Assembly (NCBI GenBank): GCA_044227925.1
Contig: JBGAVW010000014.1
Coordinates: 22,299 to 86,298, forward strand
DNA length: 64,000 bases
Reading direction: 5' to 3'
Origin: JADJLQ01 sp044227925
Lineage (GTDB): Bacteria > Bacteroidota > Bacteroidia > Chitinophagales > Saprospiraceae
A program made the position numbers and the translations under genes. Shown here one piece after another: positions 53,201 to 61,882 of the stretch (positions are counted from its first letter, which is position 1; each line of letters opens with the position of its first letter). The notes beneath the pieces were generated by a model. The model saw only the letters and a list, made by a program, of their open reading frames with translations. It was not told the DNA's origin and did no database searches.

Positions 53201-55762
53201 TCCTCCGCCACCAGCATTGTCACAATACCAATAAATATCTTTTGGAGCTTCGCATACCGGTAAGGTTTTATCATCCAATAGTATATTGATCATGCAGTCA
53301 TTGTAAATTGAATTGCATAAAGAAGCCAAAAACGGCACAAAACCACTGGAAGCTGTCGCTGCATCAAAATCATCGTCTCCCAGGTCATCCAAGAATTGAT
53401 CTAAATCATCAAAATTAACTTTGATTTTAAACTCTGGAATACACAAACTTTCCAGGCCATCATCAATAAAATCAATGATAATCTGAAGATTAGGATTAGA
53501 AGGGTTTAATGGCAATAAAGAAGGTAAATATTGTTTTACTGCCACAGTAATTACAGAAAGAACTTTGTAGGTCACTAATTCTTCACAATCTTCTCTATCT
53601 TTTATACTGCTTTTAAAAGTATCCAACGCTTGTTTAGCAGATAAATTATACACACTTTCAATTTGGTTGATCACTTCAGGTGTAAATTGGCCTATATTTA
53701 CGAAAGGGGGTATCAAACCATACATCTGTAATGTATACCATTTATGTTCGCTTAATTTGGTAATGTGCGGATCGTACCGGTACGTTTTGCAATTATCAAA
53801 TACACGAAGTACTACCTGTCGTTCTCCACATTCTGTAAGATCGATATAATCCTTAAATAACCATACACTTAAAAACTCATTTACTACAAAATCATGAATT
53901 GTTTTTCGTTTATAATAGTCATCCCATCCACATACTTTGATAATGTGGTCTGTGTATTGTTTTCTGTAGTATTCTACTGAATCCATATCCGCTATGGCAA
54001 AATGCAAATTTTCGCAACAATTATCCCGGCTGCCATTGTCCAGGTCTTTTGCATACACCCTTGCCCAACAGGTGGATGGATCTAAAGTGACCTGAGTGAA
54101 TTCATCACATACAGGATTGGGTGGCGTAATATCCTGTACCAAGGCAAGAATGGGGAAATTGCAGGTATTCCAGCAGGCATCTCTGAAATTCATGCGACCA
54201 ATATGAATACCTACGGGTAAACTTATGGCTTTACCTTGTGGGCCTACGGTTTCATTTAATGCTATTACTTTACCTGGATGTGCAGGATCTTTGTAAATAA
54301 ATTGATAAGATTGAGTAACCTCGTTACAATCCCATGTATTCATTTTGTTTATAGTAAACTGAGCATTACAGTCATGTGGCTTTACTGTTCTGAGGTAATA
54401 TACCGTATCTTTTAATCCGGTTACTACTGATGAAATCGGACCCGGTGCATTTGGTGCCCCACTAATCACTACATTAGGTGCATCTTTGTCTTCTACTACA
54501 ATATATTGTACACATATTTTTTCTTGTCCGGTACACCAGTCGGTTATGCGCCATTCACGACGGATTTTGAATCCATTACCACAAATTGGAAGAATTTCGT
54601 CGTTATAATTCACTACCAACTTACACAATCCACCCAAATATTTATACATCAGCGTCTTCTCTGATGATGGCTTGCAATAGTTTGGATTGGGTTCTGTGAA
54701 AATATTAATTTCATCCAAATCGTCATTTATTTTGATAAAGGTATTCGTCTTATTTAGATCCAATGCACTGTCTTTAATCGCCGGCACTACCAGGCTATCT
54801 TTATGAATAGCAAAACTATTAGGATTGATACCGCCCTGGAAAAAAGCATTGGGCACCACTACATTATCCAATAAAAGTTTAGTACCTGAAATCCGACCAT
54901 CCGTCACACCAAATTCTACCAACGGATCGCCATGACCTTGTATATTCAATAATAATTCAGGAGTAGGATAAAACGGACTGTTTTTATTATTGGAAAATTG
55001 ATACAAGTCATAATTCTTCGAATTAAAGACTTGTAAAAAAGGGATAGATGTCGTGCTTTTCAGTGAGCCCAACAACTTTGCCCCATTCAAGGCGTATAAT
55101 CGGCAAGGCAAAGTCACCATGGATGGGCAACATACAGAATCCAGCACATCTTTGCGGATAGTAAGTGTATCGTCGCAATGGCTGGCATTTCCCCATGCAT
55201 CAGTAGCTACAATATGTCTGTATACCCTACCCAATACAGTGGCACTGTCACATCCGTAATCGGCCCAGGTGGTTGTAAGCGTAACTTTACTTGCAGATCC
55301 ACTGCAGGCATCTTCTGTTTCATTAGTCACCTTGTTTATTTCATTTACCTGAAAGCAACTGATGGTTGCATTTTTACATGGTACCGGAGGACCGCTTTTA
55401 TCTTCAATAGTCACATAACCCCAACAGCTATTTCCGGAAGCCGGGTCTTTTACCGAATAAACAAATGTATAACCCAAATGAGATCGGTCAACATAATTTG
55501 GATAAGCATTAGTTGTACCAAATGGATGAGTGAGAATTACTTCATACAAGCTCGGGTCACAATTATTGCTGTTGTTAAGGAAATCCCTAGGCTCCAACGT
55601 TCGATTGCAGACCTCTGCAGGCATTGAAACATTAACTTTATCATTACAAACCAGAGGACAATATTGAGCAACAAGCGCTTGTTGGCCACTGATAATAAAT
55701 AAAGTCAAAAATAGTAATCTTCTTAAAGTGATACTGATACGTAATGGGTATAACTGTTTCAT
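50276..55762 (-). CDS. Giant secreted multidomain protein with T9SS sorting domain
   Basis: A 1828-residue exported protein (signal peptide MKQLYPLRISITLRRLLFL to about SGQQALVAQ). The long middle has many cysteine-paired Ig/HYR-like repeats of the type YVDRSHLGYTFVYSVKDP...SCWGYVTIED, interspersed with domains I cannot name. After ~1440 comes a carboxypeptidase-regulatory-like domain (AGKVVTETTDPVENVLF), then two dockerin-like repeats (ISTIDLVLLQKHIQG; DVDRSNDVSAVDLVELRKLIL), a cohesin-like domain (~1600-1710, GYQFSLAMKGLDLKSVQSG) and a type A T9SS sorting domain (NTPNPFKATTVIGYELAKSG to the end). The signal, the disulfide-rich repeats and the sorting domain indicate cell-surface attachment or release. 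Exact ligand unknown. Confidence 0.93.
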   Translation of the reverse strand: MKQLYPLRISITLRRLLFLTLFIISGQQALVAQYCPLVCNDKVNVSMPAEVCNRTLEPRDFLNNSNNCDPSLYEVILTHPFGTTNAYPNYVDRSHLGYTFVYSVKDPASGNSCWGYVTIEDKSGPPVPCKNATISCFQVNEINKVTNETEDACSGSASKVTLTTTWADYGCDSATVLGRVYRHIVATDAWGNASHCDDTLTIRKDVLDSVCCPSMVTLPCRLYALNGAKLLGSLKSTTSIPFLQVFNSKNYDLYQFSNNKNSPFYPTPELLLNIQGHGDPLVEFGVTDGRISGTKLLLDNVVVPNAFFQGGINPNSFAIHKDSLVVPAIKDSALDLNKTNTFIKINDDLDEINIFTEPNPNYCKPSSEKTLMYKYLGGLCKLVVNYNDEILPICGNGFKIRREWRITDWCTGQEKICVQYIVVEDKDAPNVVISGAPNAPGPISSVVTGLKDTVYYLRTVKPHDCNAQFTINKMNTWDCNEVTQSYQFIYKDPAHPGKVIALNETVGPQGKAISLPVGIHIGRMNFRDACWNTCNFPILALVQDITPPNPVCDEFTQVTLDPSTCWARVYAKDLDNGSRDNCCENLHFAIADMDSVEYYRKQYTDHIIKVCGWDDYYKRKTIHDFVVNEFLSVWLFKDYIDLTECGERQVVLRVFDNCKTYRYDPHITKLSEHKWYTLQMYGLIPPFVNIGQFTPEVINQIESVYNLSAKQALDTFKSSIKDREDCEELVTYKVLSVITVAVKQYLPSLLPLNPSNPNLQIIIDFIDDGLESLCIPEFKIKVNFDDLDQFLDDLGDDDFDAATASSGFVPFLASLCNSIYNDCMINILLDDKTLPVCEAPKDIYWYCDNAGGGGRDKKYEYAWKTCLDFSYTNNSGDNFTDFTCVDGTNAPYNQIECVKENNSADDILDPTGREFGYYGCASVSGHEEEHGAPQNPCDLNDYSLIKKKMEGWNVSNDVQIDEDLAQVYKGFSTWVPVYCHSWLCVDKWDAAGKIDAKSAFWSPELHNLGSTGPIAKAAQAGKEKFIVWDNCWIDTNYTVADNQYVDQCGNGWLQRTWTFKDKCTGTITCSQKIYTYHRSDFEVMFPQDLVLNCDANGGTSPDATGRPMIWDDECELVGVTYDDVRFDIIPDACYKIVRTWKLIDWCKYDPNAQYKYPDVIWDDRSVASADRPCVFTKLKDNGDGYMTYTQIIKIVDTAAPTTVKCKDTTVCINTGYGGAGAETDPMCTVPSYNSEPFAATDNCTPANLIEFRWELDVNNDGSVNVKSAAKRTNFKSTEVPGGLIVGVHKLYVISEDNCGQEDTASCLITVKDCKKPTPYCFNGIATVVMPTTQSVVVWAKDLDAGSYDNCTKKADLTFTFGSNGQASDTFSCADIVNGIEQQITVDIWVEDGTKNKDYCRTYILIQDGSGNACTDKAAVAGTIAGKVVTETTDPVENVLFEVKSNNAVLPAYQTDAKGSYAFTNLDMKKDYSIIPKRDDDPSNGISTIDLVLLQKHIQGIEPLNSAYKVIAADVDRSNDVSAVDLVELRKLILTIYDKLPNNTSWRFVPKSYIFNNITTPWGFPEKLDINSLSKDELNRDFVGVKVGDVNATAVAHSLLGAEARSGGQTLKFTTMERELKAGEEAVIEFTSENFKGIEGYQFSLAMKGLDLKSVQSGILKVSESNFGLTKLGQGYVTTSWNESKGITAGANDVLFSIKVKATKATTLSEALVINSKYTRAEAYNNSEALNVALEVGNKKSAAGYALYQNTPNPFKATTVIGYELAKSGAVTMRITDVTGKLVRMYNQDGVKGYNQFKVNRSDISGAGVLYYTIETKDFSATKKMIVVE

Positions 55763-56170
55763 AAACAATATAATGAGGTTACAAAATGAAGCATAAATCT
55801 ATAAAACAAAAAGTAAGCCACAAAGAAAAAAATGATATTTTTTAATGATAATTATTTATTAATCAGTGAAGTATAAATAAAAATTTCATATATTATTGAT
55901 ATAATGATAATTACAAATAATACTATTAAATAATATGATAGGATCGAAATGTTAATTTTTTTAACTTTTCAAGTGACTTCCGATCATTTTTTAACTGTTT
56001 AAAGAAGTTAATGATAAAATATTTTGGAATTAAGACGCTTGAAATTGCATTCCACCTTGAAATTTTATTTCGGACAGATTACTTAATATGTTGGATCATC
56101 TGGCACTAAAAAACAAGCTAAACGCAATAAGTTTAAACAGGTTGGCTTTTTAAAAAAAGAAGAAGATTGG
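55763..56170. other. AT-rich leader region upstream of the giant gene
   Basis: About 400 bp with no supported gene or RNA. It includes the 5' leader and promoter of the giant protein gene; I cannot place a convincing TTTG/TAnnTTTG pair. Only very short open frames (about 20 codons) are present. Confidence 0.5.
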
Positions 56171-56200
56171 AAAAAAAAAGGCGGCCAAATAGCCGCCTTT
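56171..56200 (-). terminator. Rho-independent terminator of tRNA-Lys
   Basis: On the minus strand AAAGGCGGC pairs with GCCGCCTTT around a short loop (TATTTG), followed by a run of nine T. It is 15 bp after the tRNA 3' end. Confidence 0.9.
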
Positions 56201-56214
56201 ACTAATTTACTTTG

Positions 56215-56287
56215 TGACTCCGCTGGGACTTGAACCCAGGGCCCATACATTAAAAGTGTATTGCTCTACCAGCTGAGCTACGGAGTC
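56215..56287 (-). tRNA. tRNA-Lys (anticodon TTT)
   Basis: Cloverleaf on the minus strand: acceptor GACTCCG/CGGAGTC (perfect), D arm GCTC-AGCTGGTA-GAGC, anticodon stem ATACA/TGTAT with TTT, T arm CTGGG-TTCAAGT-CCCAG, discriminator A. CCA is not encoded. Confidence 0.97.
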
Positions 56288-56308
56288 TACTTTTCGTTAA
56301 AAGAGTCG

Positions 56309-56338
56309 CAAATATATAGCTTTTATCAGAATTACAAA
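56309..56338 (-). promoter_or_regulatory. Bacteroidota-type promoter of tRNA-Lys
   Basis: On the minus strand TTTG (56338-56335), 18 bases, then TATATTTG (56316-56309), with the tRNA start 21 bp further on. The same TTTG-N18-TAnnTTTG spacing occurs before tRNA-Ile. Confidence 0.65.
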
Positions 56339-56382
56339 GTAGCTAGTTCATAATAAAACCTAAAATCAAAATTTAATCTTTT

Positions 56383-56808
56383 TTAGAAAGGTAAATCGTC
56401 TTCAAAACTGTCTGAACCAGGAGGTGGTGAGGAAGGAAAAGAATCCGTATTACGGGACTGTTTACTATAACTCTGAGGGTAGCTACCTCCTTGATTAAAA
56501 GATTGGCCCTGTGGCTGAGATGCTGACTGTGCCCGGTCAGCGGCGGTAGCGGTGGTTACTTTCCAGGCTTTAACATCTGTATACCATTTTCCATTGTATT
56601 CACGGCTTTCGATATCAAAGTCAATAGTAAGCATTTCACCAGGAGTCAAGGTGAGGTGAGACATTTTATCTCCCCATACAGAAACACATACTTTTTTAGG
56701 GTATTGGCCTTCTGTCTCCAACACTATTTCCTGCTTTCTCCATTCTCCATTTTTACCTTGCCCTGTCTGAGCAGGCATTACCTGAACTAATTTCCCTGTG
56801 AATTGCAT
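56383..56808 (-). CDS. DUF3127 protein with SSB-like acidic tip
   Basis: A 141-residue protein. Residues ~1-90 form the DUF3127 core, an OB-fold-like domain typical of Bacteroidota (MQFTGKLVQVMPAQTGQGKN; WYTDVKAWKV). The rest is a glutamine/serine/glycine-rich linker, and the extreme C-terminus is DSFEDDLPF, closely like the DDDIPF tip with which SSB proteins recruit partners. This suggests a single-stranded DNA- or RNA-binding role, which is inference. It starts 9 bp after xylA and ends the sugar operon, despite an apparently unrelated role. Confidence 0.88.
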   Translation of the reverse strand: MQFTGKLVQVMPAQTGQGKNGEWRKQEIVLETEGQYPKKVCVSVWGDKMSHLTLTPGEMLTIDFDIESREYNGKWYTDVKAWKVTTATAADRAQSASQPQGQSFNQGGSYPQSYSKQSRNTDSFPSSPPPGSDSFEDDLPF

Positions 56809-56817
56809 AATTGTGTA

Positions 56818-58152
56818 TTATATATATAGATTAATTAATTGTTCGTACATCTCCTGCTTACCTGATTTCTGATGAGGCTCACCAAGTTCCAGTGCAAGTG
56901 CCCTAAGGTCAGTGAGACTTAGTTTACCACTTTCAAAATCTTTTCCTTTTCCGGAATCAAACGACTCATATCTTGTTTTTCTCCAATTTTCGATAGGAGA
57001 TTCAGATAAAAGTTTGTCGGCAATGACTAAAGCTCTCGCAAAAATATCCATTCCATGTATATGAGCGATAAACAGATCTTCAAGGTCGGTGCTATTTCTC
57101 CTGATTTTGGCATCAAAATTCACTCCACCACCCTGGAGTCCACCAGCCCTTAAAATTACTAACATGGCTTCCACCGTCTCATACAGATTAATGGTAAATT
57201 GATCTGTATCCCAGCCATTTTGATTATCTCCGCGGTTAGCGTCAATACTACCCAGCATTCCTGCATCAGCAGCAACCTGTAATTCATGTTCAAAAGTATG
57301 GCCGGATAAGGTAGCGTGATTTACTTCTACATTAATTTTAAAGTCTTTGTCCAAACCATAAGCCCTGAGGAATCCAATTACCGTCTCACAATCAAAATCA
57401 TATTGGTGCTTGGTCGGCTCCATGGGTTTAGGCTCAATAAAAAAGTTTCCTTTAAATCCGTGTTCCCTTGCGTAATCTCTGCTGATCTGAAGAAAACGAG
57501 CCAGGTGTTCTTTTTCACGGTTCATGTCGGTATTTAATAAAGATAAATATCCTTCGCGGCCTCCCCAGAACACATAGTTTTCCCCTTCCAGTGCTATAGT
57601 AGCATCTAATGCATTTTTAACCTGAGTGGCAGCATAAGTCATCACATGAAAGTCAGGATTGGTAGAAGCACCATTCATATATCGGGGATGAGAGAATAAA
57701 TTGGCAGTACCCCATAACAGTTTTACACCAGATTCTGCTTGCTTTTGTTTTGCATACTCTACGATGATCTGCATTCTTTTTTCATATTCGGCGATGGAAT
57801 CACCTTCATCTATAAGATCAATATCGTGAAAGCAATAATATTTTGCACCTAGTTTGGTAATGAATTCAAATGCAGCATCCATTTTATGCTTAGCTCTTTC
57901 TATTGGATCTGCTGCATGATTCCAGGGCATTGGCCTTGTCGCTGATCCAAATGGATCGGCCCCGCCATTACAGAAGCTATGCCAGTATGCCACTGCAAAT
58001 TTGAGGTGATCTTCCATTGATTTACCGCGCACTATTTTCTTTGGATCATAATGCTTAAATGCCATTGGATTTACTGATCCCGTACCTTCGAAAGAAATTT
58101 TAGGTATTCCCTTAAAGTACTCCTGATTGCCTAGTGTAATTTTTGTAGCCAT
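56818..58152 (-). CDS. xylA: Xylose isomerase
   Basis: Interconverts D-xylose and D-xylulose; cytoplasmic metal-dependent tetramer. The 444 residues contain YYCFHDIDLIDEGDS (catalytic His/Asp), FIEPKPMEPTKHQYDFD (metal Glu), VNHATLSGHTFEHEL, LGSIDANRGD and NFDAKIRRNSTDLEDLF. Size and motifs fit the class II enzymes. The first ATG at 58150-58152 is used; a TTG two codons upstream is possible. It is 2 bp after GH29. The enzyme family also acts slowly on glucose, but xylose is the expected substrate. Confidence 0.97.
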   Translation of the reverse strand: MATKITLGNQEYFKGIPKISFEGTGSVNPMAFKHYDPKKIVRGKSMEDHLKFAVAYWHSFCNGGADPFGSATRPMPWNHAADPIERAKHKMDAAFEFITKLGAKYYCFHDIDLIDEGDSIAEYEKRMQIIVEYAKQKQAESGVKLLWGTANLFSHPRYMNGASTNPDFHVMTYAATQVKNALDATIALEGENYVFWGGREGYLSLLNTDMNREKEHLARFLQISRDYAREHGFKGNFFIEPKPMEPTKHQYDFDCETVIGFLRAYGLDKDFKINVEVNHATLSGHTFEHELQVAADAGMLGSIDANRGDNQNGWDTDQFTINLYETVEAMLVILRAGGLQGGGVNFDAKIRRNSTDLEDLFIAHIHGMDIFARALVIADKLLSESPIENWRKTRYESFDSGKGKDFESGKLSLTDLRALALELGEPHQKSGKQEMYEQLINLYI

Positions 58153-58154
58153 AA

Positions 58155-60347
58155 TCAATTGCTTTTTTTCTTTTCTTGTATAATTATTTTAATGTTTGGA
58201 GTGCCGAGGTTTTCATTTGGATATGCAGGATCGGCGAGACTCAACTCTATATGGTTAGTTTGTTTTGGAAGTAAGGTGGAGTATACCACTGGTTTTTCAA
58301 ATCTGATCTGATCTATAAGAGATGTGAAAAAGGTTTTAAAAGGGCCACCTGTATTAAAATGTTTTAAGATCAGAGTATTACTCTCATTTTGAATGGGGAG
58401 GTCTAAAAAGACCACATTAGGGTCGGGTTGAGTATACCCTGACGAATACATTAGCTTACCATTAAAATAAGCCATAAATGCATCATCTGCGCCGACAGCC
58501 ACAATCTGATGAACAGGCATAGAACCAAGTATATTTATCAGGTAATAACATGCTGATCCACTATCAAGTTGAAAAGTGACCATTTTGCCGGCATTGGAAT
58601 TGGGAATTTCAGTCCACAATTTTTTATCCGGCCCCCATTGCTCACCAGGTACGGCCCAATTTAAAGGCCCTTTATGTGAAGTCATGCTCAATCCACGATA
58701 CGGACCCTGGTAATACACTGCACTGGGTATGCCTTTATTTTCATTTTGAACCTGACTAAATGTTTTATACTTACTCAGGTCCAACCTTTCTTCGTGACCA
58801 TTAATGGATAGTTTTACTATTTTATTTTTTTCCTGCTGACTATAAAATATTACTGTTTCGTAGTCGATTTCTTTAGGGGCAGCGATATCCCACGAATATT
58901 TGGTTACGCTTGGCACTGTAGTATAGTAGTTGGCACCATCCATTCCATAACTGATGTTGGCATTTAAAGCAGTAAGTTCAAATTTTCCAGCATTGGATTG
59001 ATAAATTTGTCGGGCCGGTGTCAATTTAAGATCCCCTTCGTATCCAATTTTAATTACGGTCGCCGGGTCAAAGGTCAAGGGTATGATGCCCAGATCAAAG
59101 GTAACTGTAGCGCCAGATATAGTTGCAGTCAGACTTTCATATGGTGCCGTAATTTTAGTGGCATCAGTAAGTTGATTTTGAACGCCATATAATAATAACC
59201 TGCCCTCATCAGGGGTGCTGGTAACAATCATGTATATATTGGGAGCTTTAATGACCAACCCACCCCAGCCTTTTAACCCGGCCGGGAATGGTCGTGTTCC
59301 AAATACCACATCACTGTTTTCGCTATTAATCCAGAGGCCCACTTTTTCAATTACCTTTTTTTCAAATTCTACAATTGATCCGTCGCCTTTGGGACCAATG
59401 TTCAATGTGTAATTTCCTCCTTTGATTATCGTATTCACGATTCTGGATAGATGTTCTTTAGCTTTTTCATCGACATCCCCATTTTTTTGCCATGCTCTGT
59501 AACCCCATGTATCTGTAAAAATTGAATTCACGGTTTGCCAGGGTTGTTCTATTTTAAATTCATCTGGAAGTTCATTATCAGCCAAAACATTAAAATCACC
59601 CTGGCCATTGCCCAATCTTCCACCAATCATACAATCGGGTTGAATGTCTTTTACCTGCTTCCTTATTTCTTTACTTTGTTCCTGTGTAAGACTACCCATA
59701 TCAAACCATATTTCTGATATGTCGCCATAATTTGAAAGCAGCTCTTTGATCTGATTTAAATTATTTTGGTGTAGAGCTGGGGCTATGGGATCTGCATTGT
59801 GATCTGAAATGATGGTGGCACCTTCTTTTGCATTCCAGTCAATAAGAGAAAAATACACACCAAATCGAATTCCACCACGCTGACATGCAGCGGCCAGATC
59901 TTTGATAATGTCTTTTTTATAAGGTGTGGACTGGGTAATAGTAAAATCGGAATATTTTGAATCAAACAGGCAAAACCCATCATGATGTTTGGCAGTAATC
60001 ACAACCGATTTAAAACCTCCCCTTTTAGCAAGGTCTACTATACTATCGCTATTCCAATTGGTCGGATTGAATGAAGAAGCTGCAGCCCTGTATTCTGCAG
60101 CGGGAATGGGTGCATGAGCCATAATCTGTTCACTATATCCTTTGGTAATATTTTGTCCATTGTAGATCCCTCCAAAATGAGAGTACAGACCGAAATGAAC
60201 CATCATTGCCATCCTGTTATCACGCCATATCTTCATTGCTGTCGACTCAGTATTGCTGCCCGGTGTCAGAGTGCCATTGGTAAAGGACTCCTTTTTACAA
60301 GAGTAAATACTGAAAACGACAATGGTAAAAACTAAAATATTTTTCAT
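58155..60347 (-). CDS. GH29 family alpha-L-fucosidase, lipoprotein
   Basis: A 730-residue surface or periplasmic glycosidase. The lipobox IYSCKKES (Cys17) gives a lipid anchor. The catalytic barrel (~35-350) has MMVHFGLYSHFGG, AKHHDGFCLFDSK, DWNA and the nucleophile in SEIWFDMGS. After ~500 there is a Gal-binding-like sandwich (VFLDLPIQNESNTLILKHFN). GH29 removes alpha-fucose; some members act on other 6-deoxy or pentose-linked sugars. It sits between xylB and xylA with gaps of 4 and 2 bp, so its cleavage product may be a substrate of these genes. Confidence 0.92.
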   Translation of the reverse strand: MKNILVFTIVVFSIYSCKKESFTNGTLTPGSNTESTAMKIWRDNRMAMMVHFGLYSHFGGIYNGQNITKGYSEQIMAHAPIPAAEYRAAASSFNPTNWNSDSIVDLAKRGGFKSVVITAKHHDGFCLFDSKYSDFTITQSTPYKKDIIKDLAAACQRGGIRFGVYFSLIDWNAKEGATIISDHNADPIAPALHQNNLNQIKELLSNYGDISEIWFDMGSLTQEQSKEIRKQVKDIQPDCMIGGRLGNGQGDFNVLADNELPDEFKIEQPWQTVNSIFTDTWGYRAWQKNGDVDEKAKEHLSRIVNTIIKGGNYTLNIGPKGDGSIVEFEKKVIEKVGLWINSENSDVVFGTRPFPAGLKGWGGLVIKAPNIYMIVTSTPDEGRLLLYGVQNQLTDATKITAPYESLTATISGATVTFDLGIIPLTFDPATVIKIGYEGDLKLTPARQIYQSNAGKFELTALNANISYGMDGANYYTTVPSVTKYSWDIAAPKEIDYETVIFYSQQEKNKIVKLSINGHEERLDLSKYKTFSQVQNENKGIPSAVYYQGPYRGLSMTSHKGPLNWAVPGEQWGPDKKLWTEIPNSNAGKMVTFQLDSGSACYYLINILGSMPVHQIVAVGADDAFMAYFNGKLMYSSGYTQPDPNVVFLDLPIQNESNTLILKHFNTGGPFKTFFTSLIDQIRFEKPVVYSTLLPKQTNHIELSLADPAYPNENLGTPNIKIIIQEKKKSN

Positions 60348-60351
60348 GGCT

Positions 60352-61845
60352 TTATTTAATACTGCTCAAAATAAAATCCAAATAAGTATTCCATTCTTGG
60401 TATTTCTCAGCTAATATTTGGTGTTCTTTCTGATCAGGAATTATTTCTTCAATTTTATGTAAATGAGTAAAAGCATTTTCGAATGAATAATGCCCGGATC
60501 CTATGCCCGCACCTCTGGCTGCGCCAGTGGCCCCATCGGTATCGTAAAACTCCAGCGGAACATTGAGCAGACTGCTAAACATTTGCCTAAATAACGGACT
60601 CAAAAACATATTGGCTTTGCCGGCTTTAATGGTATTGGGTTTTAATCCATTGGCTTTCATTATTTCAGTACCATAGTTAAGTGCAAATACAATGCCTTCC
60701 TGGACGGCTCTGATGAGATGACCAGCATTATGTCTGTTAAAATCGAGTCCTGATAAATGACTTTGAACCAATTTATTTCCCAGCATTCTTTCTGTTCCAT
60801 TACCAAAAGGCAAAAACTTCAATCCCTCAGAGGAGTTTACGTTGTATGCCAGTGCATTCATTTGTTCATAGGAAGCCTCTCCGGCTATACTGGCAAATTT
60901 TTTTATCCATGAATTGGCTATACCGGTTCCATTTACGCACAGCAAAGTTCCAATGTGAGGAAGTGTATGACTATGATTGACATGCGCAAAAGCATTCACT
61001 CGTGAGTGTACATCAGTACTAAGATTATCTTGAATTCCATATACTACGCCACTGGTACCCGCAGTGGTGGCTATTTCACCCGGTTTATTTACATTTAGCG
61101 AAAAAGCATTATTTGGCTGATCGCCGGCCCGGTAACAAACCGGTGTACCTGCTTTTAATCCAAGCTCTCTGGCTATATCACTTTTCAATTCCCCTTGTCT
61201 TGAAAATGTGGGTAATATCTGAGGAGTCCAGGCAGCCGAAATTTTATAATGATCGAGTAATTTTTGAGAGATTGCATTGGCTTTAAAATCCCAAAACATT
61301 CCCTCACTCAACGAAGAAATGCTGGTATTAATCTCCCCTGTCAACCTAAAATTTATAAAATCACCAGGCAACATAAAAGACTGAATTTTTTCAGTTATAG
61401 CGGGCTCGTTTTCAATAACCCATCTAAGCTTTGATGCGGTAAAATTACCTGGACTATTGAGCAAATGGTCTATACAATAGTCGTGTCCGAGAGTCTCAAA
61501 TGCCTTGTCCCCAATAGATACAGCCCGGCTGTCACACCAGATAATAGAAGGTCTGAGTACAGTGCCATCTTTGTCCACTAATACCAATCCATGCATTTGG
61601 TAGCTGATGCCTATTGCCTTGATTTCTTTGCCATCAATGCCTGATTTGGAGATTATCTTTTGGGTGAGCAATTTGATGTTTGACCACCATTGATTGGGAT
61701 CTTGTTCAGCCCATCCCGGATGTAAGGCTTTCATGCCCATCTCATGATCTGGTACTGTAGCCAGCCCTATGGTTTTTTGAGTTTCAGCATCAACCAATGC
61801 TGCTTTGATAAAAGAGCTGCCTAGATCAAATCCGAGAAAATACAT
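60352..61845 (-). CDS. xylB: Xylulokinase (FGGY family)
   Basis: A 497-residue sugar kinase phosphorylating D-xylulose to the 5-phosphate. Features are the N-terminal phosphate loop FLGFDLGSSFIKAALVD, the family signature SYQMHGLVLVDKDG, CDSRA, LPGDFINFRLTGEI and GDQPNNAFSLNVNKPGEIATTAGTSGVV; the C-terminal GAARGAGIGSG is conserved. Together with XylA it feeds the pentose phosphate pathway and so the split transketolase. Start ATG at 61843-61845. It is 37 bp after the PhoPQ-related gene and 4 bp before GH29. Confidence 0.94.
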   Translation of the reverse strand: MYFLGFDLGSSFIKAALVDAETQKTIGLATVPDHEMGMKALHPGWAEQDPNQWWSNIKLLTQKIISKSGIDGKEIKAIGISYQMHGLVLVDKDGTVLRPSIIWCDSRAVSIGDKAFETLGHDYCIDHLLNSPGNFTASKLRWVIENEPAITEKIQSFMLPGDFINFRLTGEINTSISSLSEGMFWDFKANAISQKLLDHYKISAAWTPQILPTFSRQGELKSDIARELGLKAGTPVCYRAGDQPNNAFSLNVNKPGEIATTAGTSGVVYGIQDNLSTDVHSRVNAFAHVNHSHTLPHIGTLLCVNGTGIANSWIKKFASIAGEASYEQMNALAYNVNSSEGLKFLPFGNGTERMLGNKLVQSHLSGLDFNRHNAGHLIRAVQEGIVFALNYGTEIMKANGLKPNTIKAGKANMFLSPLFRQMFSSLLNVPLEFYDTDGATGAARGAGIGSGHYSFENAFTHLHKIEEIIPDQKEHQILAEKYQEWNTYLDFILSSIK

Positions 61846-61882
61846 ATTGCGGGTGCAAATGTAGGAATATTGATTGATTGGC

